Shown here one piece after another: positions 45,329 through 56,925 of a stretch of DNA of 64,000 nucleotides. The notes under the pieces are model-generated. The model was not told the origin of the DNA, made no database searches, and was given only the letters and a program-made list of their open reading frames with translations. Positions within the stretch are counted from its first letter, which is position 1; each line of letters opens with the position of its first letter. The DNA is taken from the NCBI RefSeq assembly GCF_000001735.4, contig NC_003071.7:1003001-1067000 (forward strand). Reading direction: 5' to 3'. A program made the position numbers and the translations under genes. This DNA is from Arabidopsis thaliana (lineage: Eukaryota > Streptophyta > Magnoliopsida > Brassicales > Brassicaceae).

Positions 45329-46075
45329 CTAGAAGAGTACCCACGCTACGCGTGGGTTTATTTTGAAAATAGTTTAAAAATAATTATATTTTAACTATTT
45401 TTATTGGTAATTTATGTTCATATTTGTGTATGTTATTATATAGTTAATAAAATTATATTTATTTTCTATAATTTTTTTTTTTAGTTAGATTTACCTTTGA
45501 TCAAAAATCAATTATACTTTTTTCATGTATAAATCTTCTTATCTATATATCCAAGATTCTATTCTTTTTTAACTATCATAAAATATTACAACAACAATAT
45601 ATAATACAATGTTATGCAATTATATTACTTATGTGGTTTGAAACTTATCTAACTTGATTATAAGCAAACTATTCTTTGTTCCATGTATTTTCCTAATCTA
45701 GTACTCTAGTCACATCATGATAAGCTCATGACTAAATATTGAATTGTAATAATTTGAATAACAAATGTATAACTATCTACTCATTTATTTCAAAAGTTCT
45801 ATCTACTCATTTATTTCAAAAGTTTTATACCAAAAGAGAAAACAAAAAGCAAAAAATTAAAGAGTCATTTAAGTCAACACTTTTAGGTATCTCTCTTTGC
45901 ATTTACATATACCCATATTGGAGAAAGTGTCTTGTATTGAATGTTTTGGTATATCTAAGATCCCAAAAAAACTTACTTGAAAAATGTGTATGTCATTATT
46001 AATATTACCAATTTATCATAAGGTACAAAAAAATCATATATCATGTAGACCAAAAAATGTAATAATAAGAGAAGA
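45329..46075 (-). mobile_element. Helitron, 3' end clear, 5' end tentative
   Basis: The minus-strand 3' end is typical: hairpin CCCACGCGTAGCGTGGG, then TACTCTT and CTAG, followed by host T. The far end is proposed at 46075, where the minus strand starts TCTTCTCTTATTATTACA after an A, but this is a weak guess. No coding capacity was seen. A 25-base tandem duplication (CTATCTACTCATTTATTTCA type) lies inside at about 45773-45822. Confidence 0.5.
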
Positions 46076-47144
46076 TTAAGTTAAAATACTAAACTAAAAA
46101 AGGTTAAATAGCAAACAGCTAAGTTACAAATATCAGATAATGACTATAAAAAATAGCAAAATAGAAAAAGTAGAATAAAAGTAGTGTTTGATACATTAAC
46201 ATGATTTGTATTTTTTTCTTTTATTTTGAAAATAGTTAATTAAGAGTGGGATTGATGGATGGTTTAATGCAATATGAGAACTTTAATTTTTCGTCACTAA
46301 CTTTTGTTAATTGTTAAATGATATTAATTTAGAATGACATGTGGCACTCTCCAGTGTGATGATGTGTCATTCATATGGAGAGAGTTGACCAACTTTCATA
46401 TATATGATTTGTGTCCAAGCAAGATGTTTATCATGATCATTAAAAACGGTTAATATGATTTTCCACAAACGGTCTATCACATTTTAATGATCCATATAAG
46501 CAGGAGTGATCCGTCTTATTGTGATAATTCCTAAGAAGTTGTATTTTAATCATGCCTTCATTTCATGGAAGTCTACTAGAAAAAAGCGAAGCTTCGTAAT
46601 TACATATTTGGAGATTCAATGAGAAGATTTGTGAGAACTTGAGTGGGAAAAACTAATAGAATTTCTTCTCTTTATGAGCTATACCCATCTTCATAGAATC
46701 CTATATTATGATCACAAACTCTTGCAAAATATCTAATCAAAACGGATTATTCCAAAACTCGAGACATCATCCATGAGACGTTGTGCAAATGGATTTAGAT
46801 TACTCGAATGGAGAGATTGAAGGTAGTAAACGCTTATATTTGATCATGCATGTTGTTCTAATGATCTTATCTCATCAAGACATCAACCCAAGTTCGATCG
46901 TTGTCCTGAGATTTTGATATCTTTGTTGGTTTTTTAAAAATATTATTTACGACTAAAATATCAGTGTTGTGTTTAGATTTGTTTTCTTTCAAAGTTGTTA
47001 ATGCGACATAATAAGAAAACGATTGCTTTGACGTTTTGTTGCCTGATTTCTTTCTTTTTTTTCCTCTTCTTCCATAAATCGTAACAAGGACAATTTATTT
47101 CTTTTAAAAATAGGACTCTTTTCTAAGTACATATAATAATAATA
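46076..47144. other. Intergenic
   Basis: AT-rich, no gene or clear repeat supported. Confidence 0.4.
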
Positions 47145-47402
47145 GGACCATGTACATAGGTGATATTTTTAGAGTATCACAAGTCCTAAAATTATTTTTA
47201 TATTAATAAAGCAATTATAATATGTTTGATCAGTATCAGTCCACTGATATTTATGATACCAGTATCATCTGACGTGGCTTCTTCTGATTGGTCACATTTG
47301 ACAAAAACAAAAAAAATTATATATATTTATTAAACAAACATTATAAATAATACTAAAAAAATTCTTAATGATACTTTGTGAGTATCACCTATGAACATGC
47401 TC
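47145..47402. mobile_element. Harbinger-like MITE, 258 bp
   Basis: Terminal inverted repeats: GGACCATGTACATAGGTGAT on the left, and the complement of the right end reads GAGCATGTTCATAGGTGATA. Subterminal AGTATCAC blocks repeat on both sides. The flanks are ATA and TTA, close to the TTA/TAA target of PIF/Harbinger. No coding capacity; AT-rich middle. Confidence 0.65.
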
Positions 47403-48508
47403 TTATAATTGAGTTACATAATTCTATGTAGTACTCAAAATTTTATAAATATACTTAACCTAACACGTATAAAATAAATTATTTAACCCATAAACATGAA
47501 AATTAGGTTTTCTTTTATAGTAGTGGATTGTTATTGCTCACCACCAACAACATAATCATACAAATTAATAATAATAATTAACAAAAACCTTTTTGATATA
47601 GAGAATTTTAGAAAAATAATAAAATAAAGAGACCAAGAGACAAAGAGACCAATTTAATAAATGCACAAAAAGCAAAAGTGCACCACGAATTTTGCAATTA
47701 TTCTCCTCATGACTGTTTTTTTGCTGGAACCAAAACTAAACAATTCTTTGTTTTAAAAAGTTTACTTACACATACTTTCTTAATTAGATCTAAGTTTAGG
47801 ATTATAATCTTCATCATCATTATTTGTTATTATTAATCTCCATATTCAGAAAATTCGATTAATAAAAAAAGAAGCTTACAAGAGAGTGCCCATATAATTG
47901 GAATATCTCTCTCTCTATCTTTCTTCTGAATCTCTCAAAAATTTCGCCATTGTTGTTGCTCTGAAATCTGTTAACTTTGGTACGCATCTCAAAAACCCTA
48001 ATTTGATTATCGTCATTTTGTCTGCATTTAATTTATTTGATCTGATCTTCTTCGCCATTCTCGAGATCTCAATCATGGGTTTATCCATCAGAATTATTAT
48101 CAAGCTTTTCTTTTTCTTGAATTTTCGCCGACAAAAAAGCAAAATTCGCTTAATGTATAGATTCACTAGAAATGGTAATGTTTCTTTTTTGGGAAAATTT
48201 CGATTTTTGATCTGTGAGATTTGATTGCAGGTGATTTGATTGCATTTGCCTTTGAGAGTTTTAATCTTCAATTTTTGGCTACATCGAGATTTGGTTCTGA
48301 ATTTTGGCATCTCTATTAGTAGTGAGGCCATTTCCTGATTTGGATCATAAAGAGTGGAGAAAAATCTTGCCTTTGTCTCCTTAGGATTGTGGCTTGATCA
48401 GGTAATGAGACTATGTGCTTCAAAATTGAGACTTGTTTGGTGAAAGAAGCGGATGAAAAAGTTTCTGTGTACAGCGAGAGGAATTAGTGGTTTCTGCTTA
48501 CGAATGAT
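47403..48508. other. QUL2 upstream region and leader
   Basis: No separate gene supported. From about 47890 the sequence looks like a transcribed leader, with possible leader intron ending at TTGATTGCAG near 48230. Confidence 0.45.
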
Positions 48509-51090
48509 ATGAGAGGTTCTTGGTACAAGAGTGTTTCCTCTGTTTTTGGTCTCAGACCACGGATCAGAGGGTTGTTATTCTTCATTGTTGGTGTTGTGGC
48601 TCTAGTTACTATTTTAGCACCATTGACATCTAATTCGTATGATTCTTCGTCAAGTTCGACACTTGTGCCGAACATTTATAGTAACTATAGGAGGATAAAG
48701 GAGCAAGCTGCTGTTGATTATCTTGATCTGAGGTCTCTTTCTTTAGGGGCTAGTTTAAAAGAGTTTCCTTTTTGTGGTAAAGAAAGAGAAAGTTATGTGC
48801 CTTGTTATAACATAACTGGGAATTTGCTTGCTGGGCTTCAAGAGGGTGAGGAGTTAGATCGACATTGCGAGTTTGAAAGAGAGAAGGAAAGATGTGTAGT
48901 TCGTCCTCCGAGAGATTATAAAATACCACTTAGGTGGCCACTTGGTAGAGATATCATATGGAGTGGGAACGTGAAGATTACCAAAGACCAGTTTCTTTCT
49001 TCAGGAACTGTGACAACGAGGTCTTTTGACATACATTTTCTTCAAATTCAGTTTTCCCCATGTATATGGTTTCTGTTCTGTGATGTCTTATTTTTCATTG
49101 TCATCATTATTAGGTTAATGTTGCTTGAAGAGAATCAAATAACCTTTCACTCGGAGGACGGCCTGGTCTTTGATGGGGTCAAAGACTATGCTCGTCAAAT
49201 TGCTGAGATGATAGGTTTAGGAAGTGATACTGAATTTGCTCAAGCGGGTGTAAGTATTCTTAATCTTATTATCTTACACATCAAAATTTTCAGTTCCAGC
49301 TTCTGAGATTTCTTCTGATGCTTGCAGGTACGGACTGTGTTAGACATTGGTTGCGGATTTGGTAGCTTTGGTGCTCATTTAGTGTCTTTGAAGCTGATGC
49401 CTATATGTATTGCTGAGTATGAGGCAACTGGGAGCCAAGTTCAGTTAGCTCTAGAGAGAGGCCTTCCTGCAATGATTGGCAATTTCTTTTCAAAACAGCT
49501 TCCTTATCCAGCACTGTCTTTTGATATGGTCCATTGTGCTCAATGTGGCACTACTTGGGATATCAAAGGTAATCACATCAACAGGTCTTGCAAGCGTGTC
49601 TAGTTGTTTTTGAACTTTTAAAGTTGAGATCTCCTAATATGTTTAACTTTGTTCTGATATGTTGACGTTCTGTTTGTCCCTTAAGCAGATGCAATGCTAC
49701 TTTTGGAAGTGGATCGTGTTCTGAAACCCGGGGGATACTTTGTTTTAACTTCTCCCACAAACAAAGCACAGGGAAACTTACCAGATACCAAGAAAACGAG
49801 CATCTCAACACGGGTGAATGAGTTATCTAAGAAAATCTGTTGGAGTCTAACAGCTCAGCAGGATGAGACGTTTCTTTGGCAGAAAACTTCTGATTCAAGT
49901 TGCTATTCTTCTCGGTAAGTGTGATCCTGAGGCATATTCTTGGCATTTAAAGCGTAAGCTTGGCTTTCCTGTATTGATGCTTTTTCTTTCTTTTCTGGTT
50001 GGTCTAGTTCGCAAGCTTCTATACCTCTTTGCAAAGATGGAGATAGCGTTCCGTATTACCACCCATTGGTTCCATGTATAAGCGGAACCACGAGTAAACG
50101 CTGGATTTCTATACAGAACAGGTCTGCTGTTGCAGGAACAACCTCTGCCGGGCTTGAAATTCATGGAAAGTATTTCTTTGGATAACCACTTCGTTGTTTC
50201 TTTCTCATTGTTTAAATTTTACTTGATACTTTCAGAATTTAATATGTTGTTTTGGATATACTGAATACAGGTTTAAAACCGGAAGAATTCTTCGAGGATA
50301 CACAAATATGGAGATCAGCTCTGAAAAACTATTGGTCCTTGCTTACACCTCTAATTTTCTCTGACCATCCGAAGAGACCCGGTGATGAGGATCCTCTCCC
50401 GCCTTTCAACATGATACGCAATGTGATGGACATGCATGCTCGTTTTGGGAATTTAAATGCCGCTTTACTCGACGAAGGAAAATCTGCTTGGGTAATGAAC
50501 GTCGTCCCAGTCAATGCACGTAATACTCTTCCTATCATACTTGATCGTGGTTTCGCCGGTGTTCTACATGACTGGTGAGTGTATGTTTTTCCTTCTGTCA
50601 CCTATAATAATGGTTAAAGAAGATCTTTTTAGATATTAAGCAACATTTGCAGCAAACTGAAGAATTATATCGATTTTTTTTTATTGATTCTTAAATGTTT
50701 TTGTCAACTGCGTAGGTGTGAACCATTCCCGACATATCCTCGAACATATGACATGCTTCATGCCAATGAACTTCTCACACATCTTAGCTCAGAACGATGC
50801 AGCCTAATGGACTTGTTCTTGGAGATGGACCGGATTCTTCGCCCTGAGGTTCATATATATAAACACCACTCTCTTTTTTTCCCCATAAGATCCCAAAAAA
50901 TCAACTAACCAAAGTGATCTTTGTGTGATTGATTCAATAGGGATGGGTTGTTCTAAGCGACAAAGTGGGAGTAATCGAGATGGCTCGAGCACTTGCAGCT
51001 CGAGTGCGTTGGGAAGCAAGAGTCATTGATCTTCAAGATGGTAGTGACCAAAGACTTCTCGTCTGTCAAAAACCATTCATCAAAAAATAA
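48509..51090 (+). CDS. QUL2: QUASIMODO2-like putative pectin methyltransferase
   Basis: Eight exons: 48509-49020, 49114-49249, 49328-49568, 49689-49914, 50008-50165, 50271-50574, 50716-50848 and 50941-51090, giving 619 residues. A short cytosolic N-terminus precedes a signal anchor (GLLFFIVGVVALVTILAPL), as in type II Golgi proteins. The DUF248 methyltransferase domain has the SAM-binding motif VLDIGCGFGSFGAHL and, later, LLEVDRVLKPGGYFVLTSPT and a second half domain with NVMDMHARFGNLNAALLDEG. QUA2-type proteins act in homogalacturonan synthesis and methylation. All introns are GT-AG except that after exon 5, which appears to begin with GA (CATG then GAAAGT); the GT three bases on would shift the frame and stop soon. 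I recall AT2G03480. Confidence 0.93.
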
Positions 51091-51712
51091 CTCAAAAGCA
51101 ACATCAAAATATTATATGCTTCTTTCACCATAAACAACACTCACTACACACAGTCTTTTCACTGGTAAGTTCTCTCTTACTCTCACAGTCAAAATGTCAA
51201 ATCCTGAGCTTGTAAGTAATCAAAATCTTATTTGTTTTTATTAAAACAGATCCAAATTATGTCTCCTGCAAATTCTGGAGATAAAATCAATATTTTTGTT
51301 GTTGCTCGGATGGCTTTTTAAAACTTGTGAAGGGGCTATGTAGTAAGTGGAAGCTGTAGAGCTATGAGTAGAAGAAAGAGTTTAGATTCAATATTCTTTC
51401 ATTTTTCTTTTTGTCTATCTTTCTTTAATTTTTGATATTGAACAAAATTGTAGCTATATATATATTTTTCATTCATCCAATTTTTGTTTGCTCTTTAATT
51501 TTGTAAACGAGATTGTTTCTTTTTATTTTATTTTCCACTATGCATTTTTTTGAAGTTTTGAGATGTTTAGTACAATTGAGTTATATACATGAAATATCAT
51601 GATGTTTGTCTTGATTCTTAAGTATCTGTATTTTATCTATGCGAGAGCAATATATTATTGCTATTTGCTACATTATGATTGATGTCAAAATCTAAAATAA
51701 AAAGAAGTACAT

Positions 51713-51717
51713 AAAAA
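51713..51717 (-). terminator. Pol III T-run terminator of tRNA-Ala
   Basis: Five T residues on the minus strand one base after the tRNA 3' end. Confidence 0.7.
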
Positions 51718-51718
51718 T

Positions 51719-51790
51719 GGAGATGCGGGGGATCGAACCCCGTGCCTCTCGCATGCAAAGCGAGCGCTCTACCATTTGAGCTACATCCCC
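51719..51790 (-). tRNA. tRNA-Ala (UGC)
   Basis: The minus strand reads GGGGATGTAGCTCAAATGGT onward and folds as a 72-base cloverleaf: acceptor GGGGATG with CATCTCC, anticodon loop with TGC, and T arm GGGGTTCGATCCCCC. A T5 run follows on its strand (51717-51713), fitting a Pol III terminator. No intron. Confidence 0.96.
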
Positions 51791-54423
51791 AATTGATTAT
51801 AATCATCCATTGTTTATAATTGAACTATAATCTTGGTTTACGTTTTTGTTTTGTTTTTATGTCATTAAAGCCTATACATTTTATGTTGATGCTGGACTAA
51901 CCAAATGTGCCAATTCATGCTGGGAATATTGTGTTCCCTTTAGGGTAATTCCAATTGTTGAATGCCAGAAATCTTATGTCGGTTCACAAGTATTCATATA
52001 ATTAATCTAGTAGGCAAAACAAGTTTTTTTAGATTTTTGGAAACACAGATGAATATATAATTAAAACACAGGTAGCTGAATTTGAGGCAAACTAGGTTCC
52101 ATGTAGAACCAACTTATAATTCATATCGATATAATATCGTACAAATTAAAATCAGAAAAACAAAAACAAAAAAAAACTTAATCCCTTTAAGACTAAAATT
52201 TTCTGAATCTATGTATAGTTATTCTAAAACCTATATACAAAAATCAAAATAGATATACAATTAATCTATATTATATACAGGCAGCCACGAATATACACGT
52301 ATATTTGTGTTGGTTTGTTCGCTCATGTGTTCTGTAAAAATTATCATGCCAGAATATGCAGATAATATAATAGGATAAGTGCAATAAAGAACTTTGCCTG
52401 AAAGTTAAAGCTAATAAAAATATATTTTATATTATAAAAAGAATGTTCTTAAAAAATAGAAGGTACCTAATTCCCTCTACATATTAACCAGTCATTGTGG
52501 TATTATTCCCTTTGTGTATATAATTAGTCTTGAATCCATCATTTATTTCCTTTAAATAAACCCTTTTTTTAGTAAAAAAAAACTAATAACGTTTACCCTC
52601 CAAAATTAGAATCCGAAAATTAACTTATTATCTATTTTGACCCAAAAAAAAAGGGAAATAACAACATGAGGAAAACAAATTTTGGAAGGAAAAATAAATA
52701 ATTGGTTGGTCGCATTTGTTCAAACCAATTAAAATCTTCATGTGCAAGACTCCAACCCTTAACTTTTCTAAAGATTCTTATTTAGAATCCAACTTTAGTT
52801 ACCACTTTTTCTTTTCTTTTCTTTTATTTCGGGAATGTATTACATTTTGGTTAATAAATTTGGTCGAAAAGTAAAGAGTTAGTTCTTTTTTAGCATCCCA
52901 TGCAAAGCACGCACAAAAGAGGATTCTCTCGTGACACGTTTCGACTAGCTTCTTAACTTTGATTTCTGTCTGAATATCCCCTTTGTCTGTATTAAATACG
53001 GACTCTCGAATATTTCTCCACTTTCTTTTTTTCTTATATTCTTCCTCTTCTTTACATGTTATTCTTGGAGATATTATATATTTTGTATAACAAGTGTCTT
53101 GAAATCGGGATGTCAGATTGGCAACCCGCAATCCGATTATTAGCCTAGTCCTGTTATACCTAAAAACCCAAAATGTTTACCAAGGTTATACACTAAAATA
53201 TTCGACAAAAACTTAAAATGTGAAGCCAGTTTTTCTCAATAATGCTTATACACTAGTAAATCTATAGTGCATGGTTTTAGAAATTAGGTACGTTTTTAAA
53301 ACAAGAGATTTAATAATAGAGAAATACAAGAATATACCTAAGTCACTTAAAACTTATGTCAATACTATGCATTTTTTAAAAGCCTTTTTTTTTTCTTTGT
53401 CGGCTCGCAAAAGAATTCAATTTTCTACTTTTCTGGCGTCTAAAAGAGGATAAAGATACGAGTAGTCCAAGTTACGTTCCGTTCATCGTTTATATTATTT
53501 TCATGGTTTAGAATCACAATTTGTTTGATTATTGATGTGGTCTAATATATTCAGTCACATTGTTTTGCGGTCGGTTCTGAATTGGATCTAGGTTTGGTCT
53601 GGTTCGGTCCTATAGTTTTTTAATGATCAGTTTTATAAGAAATCATTGGCATAGTTTCTCCCATATAGACCATATTTGACCTAATATATAGTAATATTTG
53701 TTTCGGATTAGAAATCCTGTTTATATCCCCTATAATACTAATCTGACTTTAACTGAACCAGGTCGGTTCAGTCTGCAAAGTTTTTGACACTACAACATCT
53801 CTATTTGTTATTGAGATCACCATTGATTTTGTAAGAAAGGAGATATATAATTCCACTCTTATTTCGAATCATAGTTTAGAGGTCGTGATGACAAGGATGT
53901 TCAAATAATTGTTATTTCTGAATTTATAGAAAGTAACTAAAAATTTCAAATTTTTGGTTAATTAACAAGAGTTAAAGAGAATAAGGTACAATGATATTTG
54001 TACTTAAGAAAATATTAGCATATAGAATAATACACCATCACTTGAATTGAAAGAACTTTGAGGAAAATATGAAATATATATGAATTGGATATCCAAAATT
54101 TTAGGATATGCATGTCGGAGGGTCTGTCCGAAAATTTGATGTGTGGCATTAGATGCCAATTGGTTGCTTGAAACTATATATTATAAAAAAAATTATAAAA
54201 GAAAAGACAAGAGTAACAAACTTTTAAAATGCGATATCATACAAAATAAGTGAGTTCATTACTTATACAGTGATGAAAAACTGATTTTATTTGATAAGAT
54301 TTTAAAATTAACTTGATCTTTTTCATCATAATTTTCTCAGAATTAATATACACATGTAACACAGAGTTACAGATATTGACCTCACTGGAACAACTAATAG
54401 TAGAATATTAGAAATAAGAAACA
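51791..54423. other. Gene-poor AT-rich stretch
   Basis: No gene supported on either strand. Short frames lack recognisable motifs. Weak CCGGTTC/GGTTCGGTC patches occur at 53570-53770. Confidence 0.5.
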
Positions 54424-54735
54424 TTTTTTGTAGGATCACTCTTACTGGAGTATAATTTATTGATTGAATGCGATGTTCCGATTAATTTTAGAAATTTAAT
54501 TGGTCAATGGTATAATTGATAGTAATTAGAATATATATATTTATTTCAGCTTTTTTATCTATACGTCTAGACTATAATATCGTTGCAAGCAGGTTCTAAC
54601 GTCATGTGTAGATCCTTTAAGCAGTTCTTGTAGCATCACTTGCATTTTCACGATCACGTAGCCTTATTGCTTAGTTCAATTTTTATTTTCTTTGACTGTG
54701 CCTTTAGAAAGGTCTGAGGGTGATCCTACAAAAAA
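54424..54735. repeat. 19-base inverted repeat pair, possible MITE
   Basis: TTTTTTGTAGGATCACTCT at 54424-54442 is inverted at 54717-54735 with one difference. The enclosed 312 bases have no coding capacity. No clear target duplication is seen, so the superfamily is not named. Confidence 0.5.
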
Positions 54736-56925
54736 CTAGATAACTCGATATATAAGACCACATGTCAGAAACTTGGAAGGGTTTAGTGATTAGACGACTA
54801 AAACATCATAAGCTATCCAATTAGGAAAATTAAGTACTAATAAGAGGACGAGATTCTCACATCTCAAATACACTTTACATATGTAAAGCTTATTTTTGCT
54901 TCATTAGTTTTTAGAGATTAATGTTCTAGAAATGTTATTATATGAAAGCATAGAGCAACTAAACAATTACAACTTCTAAATGCTCTCTTATTTGCCTTGA
55001 ATATAAATTTGATTGGGTAGAAAAAATCTTGTATCATCAAATCAAATTGATATATCCGCCCCGAATTTGTTTTAATATGCATATATCTAATAATTAATTT
55101 GTATTACATATGTGCATCAAATATTAAACAGAAGCATTTTAGAGAATTAATTTTATCAGGTCCACAATTAGTTCATCGGTTTTCAATGAAACCTAGATAC
55201 GAAAAGAAATTTTGATAAGACTTTGAATTGCAAAAACTCTTTAAAAAAGTTTAAAATATTTCTAAGTAAGAAGAATCTTCTACCTTCCTGGCCACTTCAC
55301 TAAAGTCCGGTGGGAAGATTCTGCGACTCTCAAACTTCTGTCAATATTATTTACTTAAGTGAATATCTGTCCTAGTTTATGGTAATAAATTAAATCAGAT
55401 ATTCCCTTTCTTTCTCTTTTTTGCATCCACTAAAATTTAGAATAATTATTCAACTTTTTTAAGAAATTCAATTTACAAAAAAATATTGATCAATCGTTAT
55501 CTCTGTCTCTCTCTCTCGCCGTCGTGCAACTATAAATATAAAAATCTTGTGGCCTAATATGTGCTTCTTTGATTTATATTGAATCTCAATTCCTTTTGAA
55601 AATTTAAAATAATTAACTATATAAATTAAGAAGGTGGTAGAAGAATATTTGTTTTTCTGGCAACGACTATAAATTTCCCAAAATGTACTAAAACGTTCAC
55701 AATTTATTCCTTTCACATAATTGCGTTGGTGATTCCATAATTTTATTTTAACTTTGTCGAATATATAAGATAATTAAGAACCAAATACCTGAAATGTTAG
55801 CTTAGATCTATTTTTCAGTCAACATGAGCTAAGATTTATAGGAGAATTAGGAAACATATTTTATCTTAAGAATTATGAGACTGAATTTACGAAAGTATAA
55901 GCTATGTGAAGTGGTGAACCAACAAAAGCAGAATCTGAGATTAAAAACAATATATCGCTTTATTAGAAATAATTTAAAAGTTTGTATTCTTACCCATTTG
56001 TTCTTTATAACAAGTTTCCATATATTCCCTTTTGCTCTGCTGCTTTATATCTTCCTCTTTTCTCCTTTAGCCTCTCTTTTCTCTTTCTTTCATATGGAAT
56101 TATACATAGATTAATTTTCTGAAGAAGTGATTAAAAACTAAGCATTATAAGAGAAGATAAAAAAACAAATCAAATGGTTACTAATTTAATGATTTTACTA
56201 ATATTTACCAAGCCATAGTTTTTTATATATTAACTATTTTGTTTAAGATTCATGAAGCCATATATGGTAGCATCAAAAGCCTTGATTATAAGCTTTTTGA
56301 GAAATGAGAGTCACACATGATACACCTTTAGTAATATTGACTCATTAGAAAATAAAAATAATTTATCTTTGTTATATTTTCTCAAATTTTGCTCAAACAC
56401 AAGCAGCACTTGATGTAAAACAGTTTTTTTCCGAATAATTTTACATAATATTAAAAAAAATAAAAAAATATTGACTCATTAGAGAAGAGGAACGACTTCT
56501 AACAGTAAGAAGCCTCTCACTCTCTCTCTCTAAAAAATACACCTCCTTAGTCTCTCCCTCTCTCGATAGATATATGTGTGTGTGTGTGTGTGGTGACAGA
56601 TCACATTATTCCGTTCCTTTGAATTGAGCCCTCTAAAAAGGACAGGAACCTCCTTGTGATCCTCCTTGTGTCCACAACCTAACATTTTATTCCCCTTTTC
56701 CTCTATCTTCTTCTTCATTCGCTCTTCCTCTCCAAACCCTAATTTCCAAAAACCCTGAAAATCTTTGAAATATTTCTGAAGAACCATATAGCATATACAT
56801 ATATCATCTGAAACTTGAAGGCACCACAAATTCTTCTTGATTCCTTGATCATCTATATTATATTTATATAATCAATAAATATTCTTCCTATACAGCGAGA
56901 GAGAGAGAGTATATAAGCTATAAAT
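54736..56925. other. EFM upstream region
   Basis: No gene supported. A (TG)n microsatellite lies at 56574-56591 and CT-rich tracts at 56515-56565; 56500-56925 is probably the EFM promoter and leader. Confidence 0.5.

Noticed and set aside
47898-48331. Overlapping frames on both strands before QUL2
   Set aside because: They lie in the probable leader and leader intron of QUL2, begin at non-ATG codons or lack any motif.
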